The notes under the pieces are model-generated. The model ran no database searches, was not told where the DNA came from, and saw only the letters and a list, made by a program, of their open reading frames with translations. This document shows, piece by piece, positions 45,218 through 55,165 of a stretch of 64,000 nt of DNA. Origin of the DNA: Phytophthora hibernalis (taxonomy: Eukaryota > Oomycota > Peronosporomycetes > Peronosporales > Peronosporaceae); contig JAAKBF010000086.1 of the NCBI GenBank assembly GCA_012656075.1, positions 274,589 to 338,588 on the forward strand, read 5' to 3'. Made by a program: the position numbers and the translations under genes. Within the stretch, counting starts at the first letter, position 1, and each line of letters starts with the position of its first letter.

Positions 45218-46498
45218 GTGATGGTTTCAAATGGTCAATCTGCCTTGTCACATTTTTCCAGATGGGCGCACGAACACGTGCCATTATTTTTTCCGAGCCC
45301 TTATTTTTCCGAGCCCTGCTCGCTGGATGATTATTATCATCACCCACGGAGCTGTACAGGTTCTGGGACAAATTACAAGCTCGTCCTCAAGCTCATTGGG
45401 ACTGCTTGTGGTGGCGGCATTGCGGTTTTTGTTCTGTATTTCTTTACATTCAGTGGAAGTAATGACGGAAGCTCCGACCAGCAGCGTTTGAAGCGCTCGC
45501 TGTTTGCAGTGCTGTGGTTATCCATTTTCCCAGAAGCCGCCGTCAGAGCTCTCGAACGGTCTTCTGCTTGGAGGGGTTCCTACGTCGCCATTTTGAGCGT
45601 GTTTACATACCTTATCAGTCTGTCGCTTGACTGCATGACTCCACTGCCTCTGACGGCTTTCTTTGGGGCCGTCGGGGCAAGATGCAGCTCAATATACTGA
45701 AAGTCTTCCAGTAGCAGCGTCAAAATTACGACTGAAAACTGCCCGAAGTGCATCTTTGAAGACGGCGGCGGCCCAGGAGCCATTCTTGAAGAGTACACTG
45801 ACCGCACAACGCGCCGTGTTGTAGTGGGCTGAGACTGGGGAGATGGTCTGTGTGTCCAACCTTTCGTGTTGTTTCGTGCGAATGGGTGTACCGGTTCAAG
45901 ACCTCTCGAGACCTTTGTGGTTTTTCTGTATCCGATCGGGCCGACTGTGCGGAGGTGGAAATGGAAATTTTCAGGAGGCTGCCAAGTACAAGGACTTCCT
46001 GGTAGAAAGCAAGGTGGAATTGGCCATGCACGCTCTCGTGCCAATGACTTTTCAAATTTGTGCCGTGGTGCAGGCGACCTACGGCTTGTACTGAGCGCAT
46101 CTGTCGTTCACTATATTTCATGCATTCTGGCGCTCGTTGTGTACCACATCGCTCTCGGTAAAACAAGCAGTGCAAGAAAACAACCAAGAAGAAACAGTCC
46201 TCGACTGAGTCCAAGTCCAAGTCGGAGCAAAGTTCTACAACCTCGACCACGACTTTCACCACCAGCAGCGAGACCACCACGACTAGCAACAAGAAGAAAA
46301 AGAAACGCAAATCGGGAACGTCCTCCGCGTCACCGCTGATAGAAGATGTTCCTAGAACGTCTCCAATCTGTTTAGACTTCACCACTACACTTGTTCAATA
46401 CTCTTTCGTACACATGTTTGCGATTCTTTTTCTTCTTGGCCTTGACATTCGTGCCATACGTCATGGTGCTAAAGTATTCCAACACATCATTAACCAAT
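45218..46498 (+). pseudogene. decayed membrane protein gene with Ser/Thr/Lys-rich tail
   Basis: The frame 45218-45700 encodes at least two or three hydrophobic helices (LIGTACGGGIAVFVLYFFTF; SLFAVLWLSIF; YVAILSVFTYLISLSL). The next plausible coding frames are 45843-46094 (KYKDFLVESKVELAMHALVP) and then a low-complexity tail at about 46165-46330, read in the frame KKTTKKKQSSTESKSKSEQS, ending with another hydrophobic segment (MFAILFLLGLDIRAI) and a stop at about 46498. The parts lie in different frames with no clean splice sites, so I call it a broken multi-pass membrane protein of unknown family. The Leu/Val-rich frame on the opposite strand (46385-45726) is its shadow. Confidence 0.35.
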
Positions 46499-46589
46499 GA
46501 ATCTGGATCAGCTTGCCGGCGTGAATCGAGATCGGGCGCAAGTTGCCCCCATGGAACTTCGCGGCATACGCTCCATTCGGTGGTAGCGC

Positions 46590-47047
46590 ATGCACTTGGA
46601 AAGCAGTAGATTTAGAACTTCCGGACGAGTGAGGCGGTCGGGAAACCCATTGTCGAGTTCGTTCCAAGCGAATGTGTTGCTGCGTGTCGGGGTGTCGCTG
46701 AACATTAAGCATAGCTCGTTCAAGAAGCTGTCGGTTTTTCTGAGGGCGATGGCTGCCTACGGACTGCTTGCTGTTGCTGACCAAGATGGAGTGCAGTCGA
46801 TTTCAGCCATTGACAGACGCCACCCGTACGTAGACGCGTTCTGATTGTAATTTGGCGGTGTATGACTAACTTTTTGTGTGTGCTGGCTGAAACAGAGATG
46901 TGCTATCGCGCGAAGCTTATCAGATCGCGGAAGAAGCACAGCAGAATAACTGGCTGCTGCCAACAACCCAGCAAAGTGCTCATAGATCAAACGTGTGCAC
47001 AGCGGCGACGCCCCATTCGGTCAATGAGCTGCACCCATTGCCATGCG
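46590..47047 (+). CDS. short spliced hypothetical ORF
   Basis: The frame from ATG 46590 (later part RAMAAYGLLAVADQDGVQS) can be spliced through an intron with GTACGT donor (46828) and GAAACAG acceptor (about 46895). It joins in phase to a second exon (DVLSREAYQIAEEAQQNNW...) that ends in TGA at about 47047. Total about 135 codons. The first 20 residues are Arg/Ser-rich and less convincing. No domain is recognised. It may be the tail of the broken gene upstream. The opposite strand also has an open frame here (46784-46461), so the strand is uncertain. Confidence 0.3.
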
Positions 47048-47075
47048 AATGAAAACCATTGAATCGGATTTGCAG

Positions 47076-48816
47076 CTAATTTGGGAATACCAAGCTTACT
47101 GCTTCGGCCAGACGATCAAGATTCTCTGGCGTAGCGCTTTCGCCATAGTTATCGATCAATTGTTTCGTTGCCGGGTCCAGCTCAAAGGCCCGAGAGACAC
47201 CTAGGATGGACCGTGCGAGAATATCAGCATCATTTTTTTTCAAAGTGGGAGTAGCCTCCATCACTTCCACGAGATCAATCCAGAGGGCGTATCCCCAATG
47301 AGGATCACATTCGGCACGCGAGGATCTCCATGGACCAGGCTATTCGCGTGGAGCTGCCATAACAATCCAAAGAGGTCCGTACTCCTCTAGTGTCGTTGGT
47401 CGAGGCAGAGGTTTCCCAACAGGAGACAGCAATAAGGCCGCGCTACCATCAGTGCTTTCGATGACATCTCGCACAGGAGTAATCGTCAATCCTGTGGCCT
47501 GGGCTTTCATCAAGGCCTTCTTCTCTTGATAAAGACGTCCAACGGAGCATTCCTCCACGATTTTCAGCGCGAAAACCTTCTGACCTGGCCCAGTTACCTT
47601 AAAAACGCGTCCATGAGCGCCACGGCCGAGAAATGCATCGCCCTCCACCACACCAACACCCAATGAAGTGCAGGCATTGGTTAAGTGCGCCACCCATGGA
47701 GATATGTTGTCAGTAATAAAGCTCTGGAACAATGTTTCGAGCCCTTATCGACCCACTTCGCTCTTCGAACTTTGGTAACAACAGACCTGTGGCTTTTGAT
47801 CAACCAAAAGGAGCGGCGGTCGAATAGAATAGCGCTTGCTAGCTCCTTGGGGCAAAGATACTGCAGATATCGTACCACTTGGCCAAACGAAGCATCCGTT
47901 ATAGTGAGCTTGCTTTCGAACAAAATGAGGCAGTCGAACAATTCTTCCACTGCTACTCCAAATCGAAATCCATTCTGGCGTTGCACTTCATCGTCCGGTA
48001 CCGGTTTGGCACGAAACATTCCACGGTGGGTCGCAAACCCATCCGGTTTGAGATCTGTATTCTTGGTAACAAGCGGAGACTGAGACAACCATGGATATCT
48101 CTCGCTATTGACGAATACCATACCACAACGGCTTAATACGTCGCTGAAAAAGGAGTAATAAACGCGTCAAAAGCAGCCTCACTCTGAATAGCATCCGCTT
48201 GAATCTGAATTGCCTCTGGCCAAAATGCTTCTTCGTTCTCTGTTGGTGCAGCATCGATGATCATGCCATCCGTTTTCAATCTTCCAGACTCCATTTGACC
48301 CAATGCCCCATCGGAGAAGGAATTTGGTTTGTGTGTCAAATTAGCCTTATTTTGCTCAAGCAGCACTTGCATTTGAACCTGCACTCGGTGAATGCTTGCG
48401 GCAGTTTCTCGAAACGCCGATATCGAATCGTTCTCAACAAACAGGTCATTTGGACTCCTCTTCGGAACCACCACCAGCACGTGAACTTGTCTCGACTGTG
48501 GGGTGGTCATTTTGTTTTCTTTCAGCACGTCACCAATTGTCCACGTCACCCTCATCTTCTCTCCCTTGATCAGCGTCTGGACGTCAGGATGGATCCTCCC
48601 TTCCTCCAGCTCGAGCACACTAGGGTCGACATCTTGCAGCCACGCGCCGGCTGTCGTCTTCGCCAGGAAGAGCTGCAGCTTCTTCGCAGGAATGGTGATG
48701 TCCTCGCTCTCGTCCTTGATCTCCTTCTTCAAGTGGCCCACCAACTGACTCGCGTCGATGTCCACAGGAAACGCGCTTCCCTCCTCGCCAACGATCGAGC
48801 ACACGAGCGTCACCAT
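47076..48816 (-). pseudogene. Crinkler effector with C-terminal protein-kinase (D2-like) domain, broken
   Basis: ATG at 48816 (MVTLVCSIVGEEGSAF) starts a canonical CRN header: LQLFLAK at residues 47-53 (about 48672), then a DWL-like region, then HVLVVVP at residues 112-118, the usual recombination point between header and C-terminal domain. The C-terminal half carries kinase signatures: glycine loop GRGAHGRVFKV (about 47627), Lys in VFALKIVEE (47564), catalytic loop VHGDPRVPN (about 47336-47310) and a following WIDLVE where DFG is usual. This matches the CRN D2 kinase class known from CRN8 of Phytophthora infestans. Single-base frameshifts at about 48135, 47745, 47365 and 47290 break it. All kinase landmarks survive in pieces, so loss appears recent. 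Confidence 0.85.
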
Positions 48817-48991
48817 CTTTATTCGAGGCGGCAGATTCTCGAATAAGAGAAAAGGGAGGGGGAGAATGTTGGTGTCGTACTTAAGCGGGAAATGAAAGCG
48901 TGATGAAGCGCTGTCACATAGATGTAGCCCTACCTCACGTGATTCCAACCAATGGTGAGAGGTACGGACGCTTCAGCACAACATTTGGGGA

Positions 48992-49109
48992 TTAGAAACG
49001 GTTAAACCTGTCTACGAATACTCCTGAAGCGTTGGGTGCCTCCTCGAGCTATCAGCTGGTCGAGAGGTTGCGTCCTTGAAACCCCATCGCGTTAGAAACG
49101 GTTAAACCT
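48992..49109. repeat. direct repeat of 18 bp around a short spacer
   Basis: TTAGAAACGGTTAAACCT occurs at about 48992 and again about 100 bp later, between the kinase CRN start and the secreted-protein gene. The unit in between is not otherwise repeated. It may be a tandem duplication remnant or a paired regulatory site. Confidence 0.4.
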
Positions 49110-49128
49110 ATTCTCTATGTAAATAAAG

Positions 49129-49413
49129 CTAAGGAAAACACTGCGTAACCTGCTGAATATTACTACTCATAGGATAACCGCCGTTGTTGGGATGGCCGTA
49201 ATAAATCGGGCCATTCGCGGGGGTGGGCGTCTCGGTCTCATTTTCGCGGGGCTTCGTTGGCGAAGGAGTGGTGTAGGGATAGCCCCCGTTGTTGGGACGG
49301 CCGTAATAAATCGGGCTATCTACCGAGGCGGGGTTTGCATCGGAGGTTGCTGCGACGAAGGCAACAGCCAGCTGCATGGCCAGTAGTGGCGTGAGAAACT
49401 TGGTGGGGTTCAT
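49129..49413 (-). CDS. small secreted protein with duplicated YYGxPNNGGYP motif (candidate effector)
   Basis: Intact 94-residue frame from ATG 49413 to the stop at 49129; an upstream in-frame ATG at 49449 would add a non-hydrophobic leader, so 49413 is preferred. Residues 1-24 form a good signal peptide (MNPTKFLTPLLAMQLAVAFV, cleavage likely after AATSDA). The mature part contains two copies of PIYYGxPNNGGYP about 35 residues apart, linked by a Pro/Thr/Glu-rich spacer (TTPSPTKPRENETETPTPA). No RxLR motif, a single Cys near the end, no enzyme domain. It is one of very few undamaged genes in the window. Secretion is well supported; the effector role is inferred from size, repeats and the CRN neighbourhood. 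Confidence 0.75.
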   Translation of the reverse strand: MNPTKFLTPLLAMQLAVAFVAATSDANPASVDSPIYYGRPNNGGYPYTTPSPTKPRENETETPTPANGPIYYGHPNNGGYPMSSNIQQVTQCFP

Positions 49414-49449
49414 CTCGGAGGGTACCGGTACTGGGTGTTTAAGGCGCAA

Positions 49450-49884
49450 AATGAGGTGTGAGGGAGGACGCAGACCATTCCCGACTCACAGCACAACAGA
49501 GCCAGACTGGGCTCTTGAGATGTGCCTGCATCTGATTACCGGTACTTTACTGCTGGAGAACCGTCCGTTTAATTGGCGGCCCGAAAGGCTTTATTAGTGT
49601 ATGTCGCGCTGCGCGACACAAACCACTTGGATCAACTTGATCGACGGCAGCGCGCCGCACATGTGTTATTACTATACCGTTTGTGAAGTTGAGACCCCAT
49701 CGAAACTTGTGTCAATGCACAGTGAACATATACCTCTGAGATTTCCATCATTCATTGCCAAGGAAATTAATAGAAATACAGCGCGTTCTTGGCAACAACA
49801 AAAAATCGAGGCCAGCACATATAATGTCGGTACGTTGTACCGGTACATGCAGTACCTGATTTATTACTATCGATATATATATTA
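49450..49884. other. no gene seen
   Basis: This is the upstream region of the secreted-protein gene and left flank of the MULE. It holds short frames only and becomes AT-rich toward the element (TATATATA at about 49872-49880). Confidence 0.4.
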
Positions 49885-50039
49885 GGGAAAATTCCAAAGG
49901 GGGACTCGAATCGAAATACATTTTCAAAGAGGGACTCGATAATTACGCTGTCTATAAAAGCTAGCTTTTACTACCGTAAGCCTCTTATAATTACCCGAGC
50001 CTCTGTGAACCTGTTTTTAGCCTCCACCACCAGATCAAA

Positions 50040-51000
50040 ATGGCCGACGGTGAAGACGATACGGGCGATGCAGAGCTAGATGGTCTGCGTCAGCAGAGGT
50101 GGAGAACCGGAAAGGACGCTGTTGCTGCAATTAAAGCTTACGCATTAGCGCTTGGTAAGCGGGTTGTTGTTAGCAAGAGAGGTGGTACGTTTAAAGACAT
50201 TCGCTGTTCTAGTGGGGCGTCTTGTACCTGGTTCGTAAAATTGTCGGTGTCAAAGAGGAAACATCAACAGAACAACTGGCACGTGAAAACAACCAATCTC
50301 AAGCATATCAACTGCACGTTGACTGCGAAACCCTCTGCTCATCAACTAGCTGCATCGTCAGTGCTGCGGTCTGCTGTAGTTGCTGACGCCAGCATCTCTG
50401 CGTCGGCGATGGCTGGGCAGCTGCAAGAAGCGTCCAAGTTGATACGCAGTACCAGCATGCTATACAGAGTGAAGGATATTGTACTTCGTGAGGTGTTCTC
50501 AGAAGACGAGCAGTCTATCAAATACCTGCCGTGGTATCTTGAAGCATTTGCGAAGTGCAACAACGACGTTTTAAGCGACATTCAGCGTGACGGAGAAGGT
50601 CATTTTGTTCGTGCGATGGTCGCCTTGGATCCTGCAGTGTGAGCTAAGCAGTTGCCGCTGTACTCTGTTTCGTTCATCTCGGACGAAGTTGCATACACCA
50701 GTCGATTGGGTCACGGGGACAAGCCAAGAGAGGTGAAATTATCTCCGCCATCATGCTCATGTGTGTCTTGGTTACAGCAAGGGATCCCGTGTCGCCACCT
50801 CTTGGCTGTCAAAATGCAGACGAACGGAGGTCTGGAGGATGTGTTTCAATTGTTTTTAGCTGCTACACCGTTGCTCAATATGCGAAGAATCAGCGTCCCA
50901 TTGCGCTCCTGGACGAATCGGAAAAAGAGCAGATGAAACCTTGACAACTGCACTTTATCAACGGCAGACTGGACGGCCCCGTAAACGGAGAATTCGTTCG
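50040..51000 (+). pseudogene. MULE transposase lacking its catalytic core
   Basis: ATG 50040 lies about 80 nt after the TIR TATA box. The N-terminal part has a MULE DNA-binding region (KDAVAAIKAYALALGKRVVV; CSSGASCTWFVKLSVSKRK; HINCTLTAKP) and the linker to VRAMVALDP. At 50640-50642 there is a TGA, and in the same frame the sequence jumps to the region just before the SWIM finger (CSCVSWLQQGIPCRHLLAV, about 50755-50810). The DDE region that should lie between is missing. A basic C-terminus (GRPRKRRIRS, about 50970) follows in another frame. A clean internal deletion explains the structure; the rest is well preserved, so the deletion looks young. Confidence 0.8.
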
Positions 51001-51092
51001 CGTGGTGAATGTGGTGAGTCTACACGGAAGGCATCGTGTACTGGCCGAACTTGACATACACAAAGAAGAATTAGGCGAAGTATACACTTCGA

Positions 51093-51750
51093 TTATGACG
51101 GCTTAGTCTTGTTTCTCTGCGTTCGCCGTGGTGAACATGATCTTTCCCAGTAGTCGTGTCCTAGACACCGGCAGGACTTGGTACAGCAGTCCTTCGGGTA
51201 CATCTTATCGTTGACAAAGACCGGGTGCAGCCACATCTTCACCATGCGCGTTCATCCGGAACTCACCATACAGCTTGTTCTCGTCGTTGACCGAGTTACG
51301 CGTGAAGATCAAGCTCATGTGTAACTGGTCGTTGATGTTGCCGTACACGCTGTCCTGAACGACCACGTCCGTGCCCTTGAGACCCGTTATCTTCTTGATC
51401 TCACGGTACTTGACGGCGCGCGGGATATTCCACAAGCGAAACCGGTCTCGATGTCATGCGCATCTGCTCCAACGTGTCCGACGAGAACGACTTGTCGCGC
51501 TTCTCGCACGCCTTCTTGTACTTTTGCACCAGATCTGCCAGCACCATGTCGCCCAACGGTTGCAGACGTCGGCGGTAGCAGTCGTGGCGGTCGCCGCACA
51601 CCCTTGGTGATTTCGTAGTTCAGGGACCGGTTCGGCACCGTGTACATCATGTCGGGCATCGAGATGGGCACGCCCGAGTACACCAACCGTACACGTACAC
51701 GACCGGGGGTAGCGCCAGCAATGTCAGCAACGGTCGGGGATCCACGGCAG
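51093..51750 (-). pseudogene. second gene inside the MULE, convergent to the transposase (unknown)
   Basis: Minus-strand frames with good coding character run from the right TIR inward: VYSGVPISMPDMMYTVPNRS (about 51680), LGDMVLADLVQKYKKACEKR (about 51545), REIKKITGLKGTDVVVQDS (about 51405), NDQLHMSLIFTRNS (about 51335) and a Cys-rich end (KMYPKDCCTKSCRCLGHDYW, about 51200-51140), with a TAA at about 51095. Two or three frame changes interrupt it. No family recognised. It starts just inside the right TIR with its own TATA box, so it mirrors the transposase gene. It is either a captured host gene or a second transposon gene. Confidence 0.5.
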
Positions 51751-51850
51751 ATTGAATAGGCGTAGTAAAAGCTAGCTTTTATAGACAGCGTAATTATCGA
51801 GTCCCTCTTTGAAAATGTATTTCGATTCGAGTCCCCCTTTGAATTTTCCC

Positions 51851-52278
51851 TTTTTCAATACATTTGTTAATGAAAAGCATCCACTATCATACTTGTTCAG
51901 CGCCAAATATTGCAAACTAAAAGGCTTCGGGTCGATGTCCGCGCACACGCCGCTCCCTGCTCATCACGTTGCTGTTTCCGCAGCCGCTCACTGCGGCGCG
52001 TTTATTAGCAGCCGTGCATTATATCCTGTGTTGTAGATATTAGCAATGGTCTTTATCGACTGGGTTCATCTATAGTGATACCTTGACACATTTTAAACCC
52101 CGTTACAGTAGGTACTGGCCATAAGGATACCGTATAACCTGTGTAGTACAGACAACGACGGTGAAATCCGTACCCCCACTGAACTGTATCCGCCATACAA
52201 AAGTAAACGGGGCATCTCGACAAAAATCCGTACCCATCAGTGATTCGCTATTTGTGATTGGTGAAAAACATTTTTATC
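51851..52278 (+). repeat. 428-bp repeat, copy 1 (3' part of the pogo-like element)
   Basis: TTTTTCAATACATTTG onward matches 63573-64000 at about 97% by eye, with small indels. It abuts the MULE right TIR with no spacer. It runs straight into the stop codon of the pogo-like transposase, so it is probably that element's 3' terminal region. Confidence 0.8.
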
Positions 52279-53160
52279 CTATACTTGGACTTCAGGATAT
52301 CTTGGAATTGCCTTTTCAAAGCTACGCACAACACAGTGCTCTGTGATGCCTTCCCATGCTGTAATGGTGCGCTTGATCGCGCCAAATCTCTTTTGCTGCG
52401 CGGTGCGTGTACCATTAATATTTTCTGATAGCCATACGCCTGTCAGCTTCTTCTTGAGTGGACCCATAACTCCAACATCAAGAGGCTGACAGACAGACGT
52501 GCTGTTTGGCGGAACAGGGCACACTAGTGCTGAGGTAGCCTCCGCTACCACATTCTGTCCTCCTTCCGATACATGGGAATCGAAGTTATCGAGAAGGAGG
52601 ACAGAGGGAGAATCTATTTCAAATTTAAGCAAACTTTCAATATAAAACTCCCAAACAGTTGCGTCCATCCAGCCATGTTCTTGGACTGTATAAACATGTC
52701 CATCTGGATATGTTGGCAACTCATTTGTCTCCACAGTGCCGCCAGGTATTCCTCGCAGAATGAAGAGTATTGGCAGTTTTTTTTCCTAAATCAAATAACG
52801 TTACTTAGATTCAGTATACAGTAAATTAAATGTAAAATAAATGAACGTACCGTCAGCCCGAATGGTGAGCACAGCTGTGAGTCTTCCGGAATTCTTCTGC
52901 ATATGCTTGACTTTTGCTGATCCACGCCTCCCCTTGAGGGCCCATATTTTGTGGGGTGGAGTGTCGAAATAAATGGCCGTTTCGTCGACGTTGTAGATAG
53001 CACTATCCGGAAAATGGCTGTATTCGCTCCAAAACTTGATTGCAAATTCTAAATGCGTCTGCTGTAGTACAGCTTCGTTTTTCTTCGAATGTTGTGGCTG
53101 CGTTGAAAACCCATGCCTAAACACCATATTATAAAAAATATCATTTTGAGCCAGTTTCAA
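52279..53160 (-). pseudogene. pogo/Tigger-type DDE transposase, N-terminally truncated
   Basis: Exon 1 (53160-52851) has the first catalytic Asp in YNVDETAIYFD, then RGSAKVKHMQKNSGRLTAVL. A GT-AG intron (52850-52786, 65 nt) joins in phase to exon 2, with the second Asp in LLLDNFDSHVS and the following PPNSTSVCQPLDVGVMGPLK, typical of the DDE_1 (pogo/CENP-B-like) family. The stop is TAG at about 52281. The usual two helix-turn-helix DNA-binding modules upstream are absent: only about 160 bp separate the frame from the element end. The frame itself is intact, so the defect is the missing N-terminus. Confidence 0.8.
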
Positions 53161-53169
53161 TTAGTACAG

Positions 53170-53345
53170 CGTTCGTATATTTTGGCCACCTGCCAAAACG
53201 GTTTTTTGTATGTGAGTATTAGCCCATAACGACTGATGATTACCGTGTTCTACACAACATGTCTGAAGCACACTTCTCAACTCCATCTAGAGGCTGAGGT
53301 ATTAGCAAAAGTAGGGGTGTTCGTATACTTTTGGCCCGGAGTGTA
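53170..53345 (-). repeat. IR/DR-like end of the pogo-like element
   Basis: Two direct copies about 150 bp apart: outer GGCCAAAAGTATACGAACAC (about 53337-53318) next to TACACTCCGG at the presumed TA-flanked end, and inner GGCCAAAATATACGAACGC (about 53190-53172). Paired direct repeats within one terminal inverted repeat are known from Tc1/mariner IR/DR elements. No inverted partner is seen at 51.85 kb. Confidence 0.5.
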
Positions 53346-54369
53346 TTGTACTTTGCATGGACTTTGTCTTGCCTTTTAGTGCACTAATTCCACTCACCAC
53401 CTGCACTAACTCGTGCATGATTACGTACAAATCGTGAAGAATTTTGATTGGTGATTTCAACAACTGGGTTTCGTACACGCGTGGGGCCAGTTAGTCTGCT
53501 CCCTCACGCAGACGCCGCGTTCCTTAGAACCGCCGTTCGATCGGCCGACTCGCCTCCATCACCAGGGGATACTCGACTTCGTGGACAACTCGTAGAAGGA
53601 CGGGAGATGCTGTTTGCGTCCCTGCAGGGGCATGTCGCCGTCGTCACGCTTAGAAGCCACTCAGTGAGTCGCTCATTCTCTAGTATAACCACCCGACCGA
53701 CTTCTTCGTTAACAAGCTCGAGGTGCCGTGTCACATCAACCAGCCCGTGAACCCTGAACTAGCAGTTGGGCCGATCGGACTCGAAGATTGGCCAAGTGCA
53801 CCACGAAATGAAGCGAGTGGGGATCCAGGCCAACCAAATTGCAGGGAGGAAGACTGGCAGGTTCTTACCCAATATCGACGGAGAGGCGCTGCTCAGGTGA
53901 GTGAAGCCTGTACTGTATTGTTTACACTTTAATAACCGATGTACTAACGTACACCTACTTCGCACACATCTTGTATTAATAGGTGGGCGTGGACTAAATG
54001 CGCTGAGATGACATGAACAAGAACGAGAAGCACAGCCTCAGATGACCAACGTGCTGACCTCCTACTGGCTGGCACAGTAGCACGACATTAGCCTCCTCAA
54101 CATAGACGCCCACGTGAACAAGACGCGAGGTTGCAAAGCGGACTACCAACGGTAAGTTGAAAAATAAATCTGGAATGAGATTGAGCTAAACATAAATTTG
54201 TCGATTTGATCTTATGATACTTGAGCGAGTGAAGACCATTGTAGATCCACTCGGGATTATACCTGATGGAGAGCGAATCTACCTCACGCGCCAACACAGT
54301 GCAACACATTTTTGGGGACGAAGAGGTCAAAGTAACGCTGACCATCAAATTGGGCGAGGCATTACATGA
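53346..54369. other. no assignable gene
   Basis: Several overlapping short frames. 53500-53690 on plus (SPPSPGDTRLRGQLVEG, MLFASLQGHVAVVTL) has some coding character, perhaps a 5' part of the gene at 54.4 kb, but with stops and no clean splice pair that I can find. Confidence 0.3.
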
Positions 54370-55163
54370 CGTCCGAGCAGTCCACAAGCAGCCACATTCA
54401 GTGAGTTTGCAATCTACAGAAGGCTACGCCGTCTTACATGCAAAGTGGACGCGATCGTAAGTGCTCAAGAAGGAATTTCGTGGTCCGAGAAGGATATTTA
54501 CCTCAAACCAGGTACCAACACGAAACAAAGGGAGTTCATCAAGCTCACTGCTGAATCATTCGCTGCCCAAGTTATGCAATCCTGGCGGAATGCTCAGCGT
54601 AGAAACGTCTCGCTGGCAGATTTCAGTCTAATGGTTTTCGTGTACGCTGTGAAGGTACTGCTGTCATATTTATCGGAGCTGTGGATTTATACTAATGTTA
54701 GCTTTTGCATTATTGATAGATCCACAACTCAATTCGACGGGCAACAGTTGCACGGGTTAATGAAGCATCGACTCGGATTGTACAGCACTTAGCTGATACT
54801 AACCAATCTCCGCTAGCGCCGAACAGTTTGGCTCTACGCTACTTTGCAACACAACATGCGCGTGAGCCAGATGGAACCCAGCCTACAATCCCGGAGCATG
54901 CAACATATCGACAACTCTGCAGTGTTGACGAAGCTCGCTGTGAGATGGCGCACGAGCAGCAAGCAGAGCATCGACGTCTGGATCGTCGGTTTAGAACCGT
55001 GAGAATACTCATCAACGAAAGTGAGGTAAATATTTCGGTCTCGCTAGATGATCTCCGAGACATTCTCGGTTTACCTGACTGCGATCTTAGGCGCCCACAC
55101 AACTCCGACATACCTGTTAATCTACCAGCTCAAAATATGGAGGATGAAGACCATCAGTTGTAG
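54370..55163 (+). CDS. spliced hypothetical protein, possibly transposon-associated
   Basis: The frame is open from about 54370 (a stop precedes). It reads FAIYRRLRRLTCKVDAIVS, then ISWSEKDIYLKPGTN and ESFAAQVMQSWRNAQRRNVS, to VYAVK at about 54655. An intron with donor GTACTG (54656) and acceptor TTGATAG (about 54720) joins in phase to IHNSIRRATVARVNEAS, and the frame runs to TAG at 55163 (SLDDLRDILGLPD; Asp/Glu-rich end). Total about 240 codons, mostly helical and charged, no signal peptide. I do not recognise the family. No internal stop in the spliced form suggests an intact 3' part. The true start is unknown and may lie upstream in a broken region. Confidence 0.4.
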
Positions 55164-55165
55164 TA

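Larger units (their letters stand above)
49885..51850 (+). mobile_element. MULE with 90-bp terminal inverted repeats and two convergent genes
   Basis: The left end 49885-49974 and right end 51762-51850 are near-perfect inverted repeats (start GGGAAAATTC, then AAAGGGGGACTCGAATCG, ending GCTAGCTTTTACTAC). Each carries an inward TATA box, CTATAAAAG (49951-49959 on plus; 51784-51776 on minus). Inside are a transposase gene on plus (50040-51000) and a second gene on minus (about 51750-51093). The flanking 9-mers TATATATTA and TTTTTCAAT do not match, so no target duplication is visible. Confidence 0.85.

Noticed and set aside
40108..45300. Terminal inverted repeats for the MULE at 40.6-45.0 kb
   Set aside because: I compared both flanks by eye and found no convincing inverted pair; the ends are probably lost or too diverged.
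45726..46385. 219-codon minus frame with a Leu/Val-rich hydrophobic stretch, apparently a membrane protein
   Set aside because: It is the complement of the Ser/Thr/Lys-rich low-complexity coding tail on plus. AGC/ACC/AAG repeats read as Leu/Val on the other strand.
48133..49449. RxLR effector motif near the signal peptide
   Set aside because: No RxLR or EER motif is visible in the secreted protein or in the other frames I examined; the only effector signatures seen are CRN-type.
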